Below are positions 18,036-25,581 of a stretch of 64,000 bases of DNA, piece after piece; within the stretch, counting starts at the first letter, position 1, and each line of letters starts with the position of its first letter. Under the pieces are notes generated by a model. The model was not told the DNA's origin. It searched no databases and saw nothing but the letters and a program-made list of their open reading frames with translations. A program made the position numbers and the translations under genes. Source of the stretch: Thalassobius vesicularis. GTDB lineage: Bacteria; Pseudomonadota; Alphaproteobacteria; Rhodobacterales; Rhodobacteraceae. The stretch is from contig NZ_SSMD01000003.1 in NCBI RefSeq assembly GCF_004799325.1, positions 248,001 through 312,000 of the forward strand, in the 5' to 3' direction.

Positions 18036-18896
18036 TCAGCTGCTTGGCATCTGCAAGGGGATCAGCTGACGCAGTTGTCGGGTGAGGGCGGCATAGCCTG
18101 TGGCGTTGGGGTGGAGGCCGTCACTGGTGCCGTCTTGTGGCGAATAGCCCTCAGGTGCGGGTAGGAATATGCAATTGGGCAGACGGGCACAGGCGGTGCG
18201 GATCAGGGCGTTCAGGGCCTGGCGGTGGGCCTCTTGGGTATCGGACCAATCTGGACGGACGACAGGCAGGGCTTCGCGCCAGATCAGCTGCTGGGCGGGG
18301 CCAAAGCGATCTGCCAAGCGGGTGATCTGATCGGGCAGGGCGGCGGGATCATGGCCGCGCAGCACGTCATTGATGCCGATGGCCAGATACCAGACCGGGA
18401 CCTGCTGCACGGTCTGCGGCGTGATCCGGACCAGCAGCCCGTCAATCGTGTCCCGCCCCACGCCCAGATTGATTGAGGCCGGGATGTGGGCTGAGGTCAG
18501 CCAGCCCTCGATGATCGAGTCCCCGGCAAAGCCGATCTGAACAGGGCTGTCAGCCGTGATCTGCTGCAACCGTCGCGCATGGATGGCCTGCATCTCGCGG
18601 TAGTGCGCGGTCTGGGTGACAGGGGTAGGGGTGCCGGTGAGAGTGCGGAGCAGCCGGGCGGGATATCCTTCGCGGAGCAGTACGGCCAGGCATGCCGTCA
18701 GGATAACTCCTTGAAACACTGGCCAGATAAAGCTGTTAAACTTTAGCAAGAAAAGCACCACTGAAAAAACAATGAGGGAGAGAAACACCCTTGGGAGGAG
18801 AAAGTCAATGACACAACACGTGCGGTGATAGAGAAATTCCCCAGCCCTGCGGCGGGGCTGATCCGTCTGTGATCCTTCAAAGCCAGAGGCATTCAC
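18036..18896 (-). CDS. SGNH/GDSL hydrolase with N-terminal membrane segments
   Basis: A 286-residue protein. Two hydrophobic helices (about 31-50 and 56-72) precede a catalytic domain with the SGNH blocks GFAGDSIIEGW (Ser), NLGVGRDT (Gly), AIGINDVLRG (Asn) and DGLHPNATGY (Asp/His). It is an ester hydrolase, possibly acting on lipids or acylated glycans at the membrane; the substrate is unknown. The start is weak: GTG 18896 has no ribosome site, and the first 28 residues look uncoding. The stretch 18.70-18.82 kb is clearly more AT-rich than its neighbours, so the N-terminal part may be recently acquired or misread. Confidence 0.78.
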   Translation of the reverse strand: MNASGFEGSQTDQPRRRAGEFLYHRTCCVIDFLLPRVFLSLIVFSVVLFLLKFNSFIWPVFQGVILTACLAVLLREGYPARLLRTLTGTPTPVTQTAHYREMQAIHARRLQQITADSPVQIGFAGDSIIEGWLTSAHIPASINLGVGRDTIDGLLVRITPQTVQQVPVWYLAIGINDVLRGHDPAALPDQITRLADRFGPAQQLIWREALPVVRPDWSDTQEAHRQALNALIRTACARLPNCIFLPAPEGYSPQDGTSDGLHPNATGYAALTRQLRQLIPLQMPSS

Positions 18897-19039
18897 TGCC
18901 GGTCGCTTCGGGATTCAGGCTCTCGAAGCCTACCGAATGTTCCTGAATGTGCCCGACACAAAGCTGTATGGGCAAAGCATCCGAAGTGCGGAGCCAACGC
19001 GTAGGTTGCTGTCAGGATTAAAAAAATATGGAAGGTTGG

Positions 19040-19113
19040 TGGAGCGGGTAGCGGGAATCGAACCCGCGCGTTCAGCTTGGGAAGCTGACAGGCTACCATT
19101 ACATCATACCCGC
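19040..19113 (-). tRNA. tRNA-Gly (anticodon CCC)
   Basis: Seventy-four bases with encoded CCA. The acceptor stem GCGGGTA/TACCCGC and anticodon stem TCAGC/GCTGA are perfect; the loop TTCCCAA gives anticodon CCC for codon GGG, and the T arm reads GGGTTCGATTCCC. It stands alone between the channel gene and the SGNH gene. Confidence 0.95.
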
Positions 19114-19160
19114 AATGGTGGCCCGAGATATACAAGCTGCTTGGCCGAGTTCAAGCGCAA

Positions 19161-19547
19161 TTATGCGTTCGGGGTGTCGTGTTTCGGCGGCTCGGGCTGG
19201 TCGTCGGCGTTGGCGGCGTGGGGTTCGTCGCGCTGGTGGCGGTGGCCCAGATGGGCGATCAGCCATTCGGTGTGCTCTTCCCGTTTGCGCAGGGTGAAGG
19301 CGCCGAATTGCTGGATGGTGACGGCAAAGACGCCGAGGCCCACAAAGATGAAAACCGTGGTGCCGATCTTGCCGACCGTGGTGACGGGGACGATCTCGCC
19401 GTAGCCGACGGTGGACAGGGTGACGACCGTGAAGAAATAGGCGTCGAGGTAGTTCCACCCCTCGACATGATGAAAGAAGAGCGTCCCCCCGGTGATGACC
19501 AAAGCCAGGGTCAGGAACAGGGTGACGATCTTCAGAAAGCTGCTCAT
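19161..19547 (-). CDS. Two-helix potassium channel protein
   Basis: A 128-residue ion channel subunit of the PF07885 type: helix 1 (LFLTLALVITGGTLFF), pore loop with the K+ selectivity filter TVGYGE inside TLSTVGYGEIVPVT, and helix 2 (FIFVGLGVFAVTIQQF), then a charged, His-rich cytoplasmic tail without an RCK domain. Such subunits assemble as tetramers. ATG 19547 overlaps the stop of the upstream FrnE-type gene by four bases (ATGA), so translation is coupled; a longer frame reads back into that gene and is rejected. Confidence 0.88.
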   Translation of the reverse strand: MSSFLKIVTLFLTLALVITGGTLFFHHVEGWNYLDAYFFTVVTLSTVGYGEIVPVTTVGKIGTTVFIFVGLGVFAVTIQQFGAFTLRKREEHTEWLIAHLGHRHQRDEPHAANADDQPEPPKHDTPNA

Positions 19548-20188
19548 TCTTCGGCGGCGCGTTGTTCCAGGATTTCGTCCATCACCTTGAGCCACAGATC
19601 GGTGGGCTGCGCGCCCGGAACGGCGTGGCGCGAGGCGACGATGAAAGTGGGGACCGAGTTGACGCCCATTTCGCGCGCCGAGGCGTCCTTGTCGCGGATC
19701 AGCTGGGTGTCCTCGTCGGTGGCAAGCAGGCGAAGGATCACGCTGGCATCCAGTCCGCAGCTGTCTGCGATGTCGGCCAGGGTGTCACGGTCGCCGATGT
19801 CGCGGCCATCGGTGAAATAGGCGCGGAACAGGGCCGAGACGACGGCGGTCTGGTGGCCTTCGATGCCGGCCCAGTGGATCAGGCGGTGGGCGTCCAGCGT
19901 GTTCGGGGTGCGCTGCATCGCCTCGAGGTTGATGGTCACGCCGGCCTGCGCGGCATGTTCGACCACGGGCGCATAGGCGCGGATGGCGCCGTCCTTGCCG
20001 CCGAACTTTGCCTCAAGATAGGCGCGGCGATCCATGCCTTCGCGGGGCATGTCGGGGTTCAGCTGGAACGGGTGCCATTCGATCACGAAGGGATGGTCCG
20101 GGCGCTGTTCCAGCGCGCGATCGAGGTTCGTCTTGCCGATAAAGCACCACGGGCAAATCGGGTCGGACAGGATATCAAGCTTGACCAT
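19544..20188 (-). CDS. DsbA family oxidoreductase, FrnE-like
   Basis: A 214-residue thioredoxin-fold protein with the active site CPWC at residues 12-15 and the cis-Pro region NSVPTFIV. There is no signal peptide, so it acts in the cytoplasm, unlike periplasmic DsbA; FrnE-like members are linked to oxidative stress or to polyketide metabolism. The stop overlaps the channel gene start by four bases. Pairing of a cytoplasmic thiol oxidoreductase with a K+ channel invites the idea of redox control of the channel, but the channel has no Cys visible in its sequence, which argues against direct disulfide regulation. Confidence 0.9.
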   Translation of the reverse strand: MVKLDILSDPICPWCFIGKTNLDRALEQRPDHPFVIEWHPFQLNPDMPREGMDRRAYLEAKFGGKDGAIRAYAPVVEHAAQAGVTINLEAMQRTPNTLDAHRLIHWAGIEGHQTAVVSALFRAYFTDGRDIGDRDTLADIADSCGLDASVILRLLATDEDTQLIRDKDASAREMGVNSVPTFIVASRHAVPGAQPTDLWLKVMDEILEQRAAEE

Positions 20189-20257
20189 CGGGGCCTCCGG
20201 TTTTGGTCCCGTATTGGTACTGTGTGCCGTCCGGAAGGGAAAGGCCGATTTGGCCCG

Positions 20258-21775
20258 TCAGCGGCGCGGAAACAGGGGTTTGAGTGCCTTGCGCGACAGT
20301 TTTCCGTTGGGATTGGTCGGCATCGCGTCGATCCGGACCCAGGCGCGGGGCTGCTTGTAGCGCGCCAGACGGCTGTCGGCGTAGGCGGTCAGCTCCTCCT
20401 GCGGGATCTCGGCGTCCGAGGTGTAGAAGGCGGCGATGATGGCGGCGTCCTCCTTGATCTCGATGTCGGTGACGCCGATCTCGCGAATCCGGGGATGGGG
20501 CAGCAGGGCGGCCTCGACCTCGAGCGGGGAAACGCGGTAGCCGCCGGCGTTCATCATGTCGTCGACACGGCCGTGGAAGGTGATGTCGCCCGCCTCGGAC
20601 ATCTCGGCGTGATCGCCGGTCAGGAACCAGTCGCCCTGAAAGCGGGCGGCGGTGTCCTCGGGCGCGCCGTAATAGCCCAGCATCAGGCCCTGATCGCTGC
20701 GGTGGACGGCGATTGTGCCGTCTTTTCCGCACTCTACGGGGCCTTCTTCATCCACGATGGCGATCTTGCGGCCGGTCTGCGGACGGCCCAGAGTGCCGGG
20801 CAAAGCGGGGTTCGCGGGGCCAGCCGAGATGAAGGTCGAGCATTCGGACATGCCATACGCCTCGAAGATCAGCTTGCCGCCGGTGGCCTCGGCCCAGTGC
20901 TGGCGGATGGTGTCGGAGAGTTTCTCTCCGGCGGCCAGACCGTGGCGCAGCTTGGGCAGGTCCAGCTTGGCGTGGTGGCTGAGGATCTTTCGGTAAACCC
21001 CCGGCGCGGCTGCGAAAATCGTCGCGTCATGGCGGCGCAGCAGCAGCGGCAGTGCGTCCAGCGGCACGCCCTCGGCGGGGATCAGGGCGGTGGCGCCGAC
21101 GCTCCACGGGTCCATCAGGCCGGTGCCCAGGGTGAAGGTCCAGTTGAAGGCACCCGCGTGCAGCAGGCGGTCGTCAACGCCAAGGCCGTACCAGCCTTCG
21201 TGCATCATCTGGCGGGCCCAGATGGCGCGGTGGGCGTGCATCACGGCGCGGGGCTGGCCCGAGGTGCCGGAGGTGTAGATGATGTAGGCCAGCCGGTTCG
21301 GATCGCCCATCGCGTAGTCCGCCGGGGGCAGGTCGCGCATGGCGGTCAGCTCGGCACTGGAGACGGTGGGCAGCGTGGTTTCGGGGCATGCGACGGCGGG
21401 GTCGTGCAGGATGCCAGCGGGCGACAGCTGATCGACCATCTTTTGCACTTCGGGCGCCGTCAGCATCGAGGAGGTCGGCACCGGCACCAGACCCACGGCA
21501 ATCGCACCCAGGTAGGCCAGCGGGAAATCGACCGTATTGCCCAGCCGCATCAGCAGGATGTCACCGGGTTTGAACCCGCGCGCCAGCAGGCCCGTCCCGG
21601 TGCCCAGCACGGCGGATTTCAGGCGGCCGTAGGACCAGCGCTCGGACCCGGTTTGCGACAGCACCGCCAGCGCGATCTTGTCGGGCGCGTCATCGGCCCG
21701 CGCCAGCACATGAGCGGTGAAGTTGAAGGGCGTGGGGCAGGGCGCAAAGGCGCCGCGATCGAAAATAGATAGCAT
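20258..21775 (-). CDS. Acyl-CoA synthetase (AMP-binding family)
   Basis: A 505-residue adenylate-forming ligase joining a carboxylic acid to CoA at the expense of ATP. It shows the P-loop YTSGTSGQPRAVMH, the motif EAYGMSE, the hinge TGDHAEM...GRVDDMMNAGGYRV (core GRVDDMMNAGGY) and the catalytic Lys near the end in PNGKLSRKAL. Sequence style resembles the benzoate/medium-chain group; the actual acid is unknown. It is divergent from the XRE-cupin regulator over a 64-base gap, and that regulator is its probable controller. Confidence 0.9.
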   Translation of the reverse strand: MLSIFDRGAFAPCPTPFNFTAHVLARADDAPDKIALAVLSQTGSERWSYGRLKSAVLGTGTGLLARGFKPGDILLMRLGNTVDFPLAYLGAIAVGLVPVPTSSMLTAPEVQKMVDQLSPAGILHDPAVACPETTLPTVSSAELTAMRDLPPADYAMGDPNRLAYIIYTSGTSGQPRAVMHAHRAIWARQMMHEGWYGLGVDDRLLHAGAFNWTFTLGTGLMDPWSVGATALIPAEGVPLDALPLLLRRHDATIFAAAPGVYRKILSHHAKLDLPKLRHGLAAGEKLSDTIRQHWAEATGGKLIFEAYGMSECSTFISAGPANPALPGTLGRPQTGRKIAIVDEEGPVECGKDGTIAVHRSDQGLMLGYYGAPEDTAARFQGDWFLTGDHAEMSEAGDITFHGRVDDMMNAGGYRVSPLEVEAALLPHPRIREIGVTDIEIKEDAAIIAAFYTSDAEIPQEELTAYADSRLARYKQPRAWVRIDAMPTNPNGKLSRKALKPLFPRR

Positions 21776-21839
21776 GAGAACGATTTATGCGTGTCCGGGA
21801 TCAGTTGCAAGCGACCTTGGCTGCGAATAAGACTTTGCC

Positions 21840-22463
21840 ATGACCCAGCGCGATCCGAAAGCCATCATCCGCATTGCCCGTGAAACCGGGGCCGAGGAAC
21901 AGGCCGAACCCCTGGACCTGTCCAGCCGCGTGCGCGAGTTGCGCAAGGCGCGCGGGCTGACGCTGGAACAGGCCGCGCAACAGGCCGGGCTGGCGCGATC
22001 CACTCTGTCGAAGATCGAGAACGGGCAGATGTCGCCGACCTATGAGGCGCTGAAAAAGCTGGCGACGGGGCTGGATGTCTCGGTGCCGCAGCTGTTCACG
22101 CCGCCGGTCAAGGATCAGGTGAACGGGCGGATGTCGGTGACGCGCTCGGGCGAGGGGGCGGCTCATGCGACCGCCACTTACGAGCACGAGCTGCTGGCCA
22201 ACGCCTTGGTGAAAAAGCAGATGCTGCCGTACCGGGCACGGGTGCGCGCGCGCTCGATGGAGGAGTTCGACGGCTGGGTACGCCATGACGGCGAAGAATT
22301 CCTGTACGTGCTGACCGGGGTGGTCCGACTGTATACCGAGTTCTACGAGCCCGTGGAAATGCGCCGCGGCGACAGCGCCTATTACGATGCCACGATGGGG
22401 CATAACGTGGTCTCGGTCAGTGACGAGGATGCACTGATCCTGTGGGTCACGTCGCTGACGTGA
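21840..22463 (+). CDS. XRE-type regulator with C-terminal cupin domain
   Basis: A 207-residue transcription factor. Residues 24-80 form a lambda-repressor-like helix-turn-helix (LRKARGLTLEQAAQQAGLA then STLSKIENGQMSPTYEAL, split), and residues 135-205 form a cupin (EFLYVLTGVVRLYTEFYEPVEMRRGD; core GVVRLYTEFYEP), likely the effector pocket. Regulators of this build often control catabolic genes beside them; the divergent acyl-CoA synthetase 64 bases away is the natural target. Confidence 0.9.
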   Translation: MTQRDPKAIIRIARETGAEEQAEPLDLSSRVRELRKARGLTLEQAAQQAGLARSTLSKIENGQMSPTYEALKKLATGLDVSVPQLFTPPVKDQVNGRMSVTRSGEGAAHATATYEHELLANALVKKQMLPYRARVRARSMEEFDGWVRHDGEEFLYVLTGVVRLYTEFYEPVEMRRGDSAYYDATMGHNVVSVSDEDALILWVTSLT

Positions 22464-22489
22464 CCGCCTGAACGCCAAGGTTTAGCGCG

Positions 22490-22603
22490 TCAGAACCAGT
22501 TGCGAACGGTGCGCGCGCCGCCCGAGATGTCGTTACCGATGCCTTCGATCGTGCCGCAGCTGGCCAGCAGGCCCAGCATGGCAATCAGGAACAGTTTTTT
22601 CAT
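22490..22603 (-). CDS. Entericidin-like small lipoprotein
   Basis: A 37-residue peptide, too short for usual ORF lists. It begins MKKLFLIAMLGLLASCGT, a complete lipoprotein signal with lipobox LLASC (Cys16), and leaves a mature part of only 22 residues (GTIEGIGNDISGGARTVRNW core). The pattern IEGIGNDI matches entericidin A/B-type lipoproteins. GAGGAG lies just before the ATG and overlaps the end of the upstream binding-protein gene (gap of three bases), so it is translated from the same mRNA. Entericidins are known as envelope antidote/toxin peptides in enteric bacteria; that role here is unproven. Confidence 0.8.
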   Translation of the reverse strand: MKKLFLIAMLGLLASCGTIEGIGNDISGGARTVRNWF

Positions 22604-22606
22604 TGC

Positions 22607-24418
22607 TCACTCCTCGTACCACCAGACGTCGGGGATCCATCCGTTGCGGCCCCCGTAGATCGGGATGTGTTCTGGATATTTCAACTCTTTGGCATGGGCA
22701 ATCCGGTCCGGGCCGAAGCTCCAGATCGGAATCACGTAGCGACCGGCCATCAGCACCCGATCCAGCGCGCGAGCGGCGGAAGTCAGCTCATCATTGGTGG
22801 TGGCGGTCAGCATGGCGTCGATCATCGCCTCGGCGGCGGGGCTGTCCATGCCCATCAGGTTGCCGGTGCCGGGCAGGGTGACACCGGTCTTGCCCCAGTA
22901 GAGTTTCTGTTCATTCCCCGGTGACAGCGACAGATCGCGGCGGAACGGGGTCATGTCGAAGTCATAGTCCCGCTGGCGGGCGGCGTATTGGGCGTTGTCG
23001 ACGACGGTGGTGGTCATCTCGATCCCCAGCCGCTCCAAAGCGGGGCGGTACATGTCGAAGACCGACTGGTTCAAAGCGTCGCCCTGGCGCAGCAGGACGG
23101 TGAAGCGGAAGGGCGCGCCGTCCTTGACCAGGGCGCCGTTCTCGACGTGCCAGCCGGCTTGCTCCAGCAGGTCGACGGCGCGGCGCAGGTCTTTGCGGTT
23201 GCGCGGGCTGGTGTCGCCGTCGGGCAGGGCGTAGCCGTCCAGCGCGCCGGGGGGCAGGTCGGCAGCGAAGGGGGCCAGCAGCGCGGCCTCGCGTCCCGTG
23301 GCGGGGCCGGGGCGCAGGCCCAGCTGGCTTTCCGAGAAATACGAGGTGATGCGCGCCTGCCGCCCGCCGGTGATGGTGTCGTTGATATAGGGGAAGTTGA
23401 AGGCCAGGATCATCGCCTCGCGCACGCGCCAGTCATCAAAGGGCGCGCGGCGGGTGTTCATCACGTAGCCGGTCATGCCCGAGGGGCGCTGGTGCGTGAC
23501 CTCGGATTTGAAGATGCGGCCGTCGCGGATGGCGGGGAAATCGTACTGGGTGGCCCAGGTCTCGGCGTTGGCCTCGCGGTAGAGGGTGACGAGGCCGGAT
23601 TTGAACGCCTCGAACAGCACGCTGTCGTCGCCGAAAAACTCGATCCGCAGCTCATCAAGGTTGTTGGTGCCGCGCCGGGCGGGCAGATCGGCGCCCCAGT
23701 AGTTGGGATCGCGTTTCAGCACGACAAAGCGGCCCGGATCGTAGTCGGACACCACATAAGGGGCCGAGCCGATGGGGATGTCGTGCAGCGACGCTTCGCT
23801 GAACTCTTTGCCGTCCCATTGTGCCTTTTTCAGGATCGGGCGCAGGCCGGCGATCAGGGGCAGCTCGCGATCCGCGGTGTTGAAGGCGATGCGGACAGAG
23901 CGCGGGTCGGTCTGGGTGATCTGGGCCACTTTCTGCTGGAAGCCCAGATAGCGGGGATGGCCCTGCGTGCCGAGGGTTTCAAAGGACCAGATCACATCCT
24001 CGACCGTCACCGGGCTGCCATCCGAAAACCGTGCGGCCGGGTTCAGCGTGAATTCCACCCAAGAGCGATCCGCCGGAACCTCGACCGATTCGGCCAGTAG
24101 CCCGTATAGGGAGAAAGGTTCATCCATGCTTCGCGTCATGAGGGATTCATGGGTATAGAATCGCAACTGCCACGGCACCGTTCCCTTTCTTATGAACGGG
24201 TTGAGCGAATCGAAACCGCCGGTGTTGCCCTCGACCAGACGGCCGCCTTTGGGGGCGTCGGCGCGTGCATAGGGCAGGGACACAAAATCTGGGGGCAGGG
24301 CCGGGTCGCCGTACATGGCTATACCATGGCTGGGTTCCGCCGATGCCGCAGATGCCAAGAAAACAAGAGCCAAACCGGCGGCGAACGCCCTGACGCTGGG
24401 GAAATTGTGTGATCTCAT
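22607..24418 (-). CDS. Extracellular solute-binding protein family 5 (YejA-type)
   Basis: A 603-residue periplasmic binding protein for an oligopeptide-type ABC importer. The signal peptide ends near residue 27 (LASAASA/EPSHG), and the mature part begins HGIAMYGDPALPPDFVSLPY, typical of the YejA group (microcin C/peptide uptake); DVIWSFETLGTQGHPRY and LILAFNFPYIND-like AMILAFNFPYINDTITGG are visible. No permease or ATPase gene is adjacent: upstream is a noncoding gap, downstream only the entericidin-like gene. So the binding protein is orphaned in this window. Confidence 0.88.
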   Translation of the reverse strand: MRSHNFPSVRAFAAGLALVFLASAASAEPSHGIAMYGDPALPPDFVSLPYARADAPKGGRLVEGNTGGFDSLNPFIRKGTVPWQLRFYTHESLMTRSMDEPFSLYGLLAESVEVPADRSWVEFTLNPAARFSDGSPVTVEDVIWSFETLGTQGHPRYLGFQQKVAQITQTDPRSVRIAFNTADRELPLIAGLRPILKKAQWDGKEFSEASLHDIPIGSAPYVVSDYDPGRFVVLKRDPNYWGADLPARRGTNNLDELRIEFFGDDSVLFEAFKSGLVTLYREANAETWATQYDFPAIRDGRIFKSEVTHQRPSGMTGYVMNTRRAPFDDWRVREAMILAFNFPYINDTITGGRQARITSYFSESQLGLRPGPATGREAALLAPFAADLPPGALDGYALPDGDTSPRNRKDLRRAVDLLEQAGWHVENGALVKDGAPFRFTVLLRQGDALNQSVFDMYRPALERLGIEMTTTVVDNAQYAARQRDYDFDMTPFRRDLSLSPGNEQKLYWGKTGVTLPGTGNLMGMDSPAAEAMIDAMLTATTNDELTSAARALDRVLMAGRYVIPIWSFGPDRIAHAKELKYPEHIPIYGGRNGWIPDVWWYEE

Positions 24419-24497
24419 TTGTAGGACAATCCTGCTCGGCCCTTTGTTTGTTGGAGCCTAGCGTAACGGTGAATTGACGTGTTTTCAAACTTTTGGC

Positions 24498-24526
24498 TTG
24501 GAGTCGCGCGGCGGATTGCTTATAAA
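24498..24526 (+). promoter_or_regulatory. Sigma-70-like promoter for a candidate small RNA
   Basis: TTGGAG and TATAAA separated by exactly 17 bases, with an expected start near 24533. It faces the plus strand, away from the divergent binding-protein gene. Together with the terminator at 24581 it defines a transcript of about 77 bases. Confidence 0.45.
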
Positions 24527-24532
24527 GAGGTC

Positions 24533-24609
24533 ACTGCTCGATAGGTTTCTTGCCTGTATGAAACCTGCCTCAATAACTTAACGCCGGCTTCGTGCCGGCG
24601 TTTTTTTTT
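24533..24609 (+). ncRNA. Candidate small RNA or leader attenuator
   Basis: Part of the 307-base gap between the YejA-type gene and bdhA. The predicted transcript has a first hairpin AGGTTTC-N10-GAAACCT (24543-24566), a single-stranded linker GCCTCAATAACTTA, and a rho-independent terminator (24581-24609) with nine T residues. No ORF with a ribosome site fits. It could be a free sRNA or, since bdhA starts 116 bases later on the same strand, an attenuator of bdhA. The separate good ribosome site of bdhA and the very strong terminator favour an independent RNA. Confidence 0.45.
24581..24609 (+). terminator. Strong rho-independent terminator
   Basis: ACGCCGGC-TTCGT-GCCGGCGT stem followed by nine T. 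No protein gene on the plus strand ends nearby, so it must terminate a noncoding transcript or attenuate bdhA. Confidence 0.85.
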
Positions 24610-24725
24610 GGCGTGAAATGCAGATTGTACGCATTTGTACGTGACCACTTTTTTCCCCCACCCGCTGGCCCCGTGTGGTATTTGCTGCGTGTAATGCTGC
24701 AAGTGCAAAAGGAAGGAGCTGGCAG

Positions 24726-25499
24726 ATGACGCTGAAGGGCAAGACCGCCGTAATCACCGGATCGAACTCGGGCATCGGCCTGGGTGTGGCGCGCGAACTG
24801 GCGCGGGCCGGGGCGAATGTGGTGCTGAACTCTTTCACCGACCGGGACGAGGATCACGCGCTGGCCGCCAGCATCGCCGAGGAATTCGGCGTTGAGGCGA
24901 AATACGTCAAGGCGGACATGTCCAACGGCGACGAATGCCGTGCGCTGATCGAGAAGGCTGGCGGCTGCGATATTCTGGTGAATAACGCGGGCATCCAGCA
25001 CGTGTCGCCGATCGACGAATTCCCGGTGGACAAGTGGAACGCGATCCTGGCGATCAACCTGAGCTCGGCGTTCCACACCACGGCGGCGGCGCTGCCGGTG
25101 ATGCGCGCGCGCGGCTGGGGCCGGGTGGTCAACATCGCCTCGGCCCACGGTCTGACGGCGAGCCCGTACAAGTCGGCCTATGTCGCGGCCAAGCACGGCG
25201 TTGTCGGCCTGACCAAGGTGACCGCGCTGGAGACCGCCGAAGAGCCGATCACCTGCAACGCGATCTGCCCGGGCTACGTGCTGACCCCGCTGGTCGAGGC
25301 GCAGATCCCCGATACGATGGCCAAGTACAACATGGGCCGCGAGGAAGTGATCAAGAAGGTGATGCTGGAGCGCCAGCCCTCGCGCGAGTTCGCGACGGTG
25401 GAGCAGCTGGGCGGCACCACGGTGTTCCTGTGCTCGGACGCAGCACAGCAGATCACCGGCACCACGATCAGCGTGGACGGCGGCTGGACCGCCCTCTGA
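24726..25499 (+). CDS. bdhA: 3-hydroxybutyrate dehydrogenase
   Basis: A 257-residue short-chain dehydrogenase oxidising D-3-hydroxybutyrate to acetoacetate with NAD+, a step in polyhydroxybutyrate use. It has TGSNSGIGLGVA, NNAGIQHVSPIDEFP, the Ser in NIASAHGLTASPYKSAYVAAKHG (Tyr-x3-Lys; core YKSAYVAAKHG) and the distinctive tail EAQIPDTMAKYNMGREE. ATG 24726 is preceded by AAGGAAGGAG; an in-frame ATG 17 codons earlier lacks such a site. The patatin gene follows after a repeat element, a pairing that suggests lipid or PHB mobilisation. Confidence 0.94.
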   Translation: MTLKGKTAVITGSNSGIGLGVARELARAGANVVLNSFTDRDEDHALAASIAEEFGVEAKYVKADMSNGDECRALIEKAGGCDILVNNAGIQHVSPIDEFPVDKWNAILAINLSSAFHTTAAALPVMRARGWGRVVNIASAHGLTASPYKSAYVAAKHGVVGLTKVTALETAEEPITCNAICPGYVLTPLVEAQIPDTMAKYNMGREEVIKKVMLERQPSREFATVEQLGGTTVFLCSDAAQQITGTTISVDGGWTAL

Positions 25500-25510
25500 C
25501 ACAGCGGAGT

Positions 25511-25572
25511 GGGGGGCGTTGCCCCCCGCGCCATTGGGCGCTCCCCCCAGGATATTTGTAAAAAGAAGAAGG
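25511..25572 (+). repeat. Dispersed intergenic repeat, type A (copy 1)
   Basis: A hairpin GGGGGGC-GTT-GCCCCCC, then a C-rich spacer ending CCCCAGG and the tail ATATTTGTAAAAAGAAGAAG. The same layout recurs at 54627-54670. The AAGAAGAAGG end lies 10-15 bases before the TTG start of the patatin gene and may serve as its ribosome site, while the hairpin may tail the bdhA mRNA. Such elements are frequent in Rhodobacteraceae genomes as I know them. Confidence 0.7.
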
Positions 25573-25581
25573 CAAAGAGTT

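Noticed and set aside
19562-21772. A 736-codon open frame opposite the FrnE-type and acyl-CoA synthetase genes
   Set aside because: Antisense shadow with no family; the minus-strand genes have CPWC and AMP-binding signatures.
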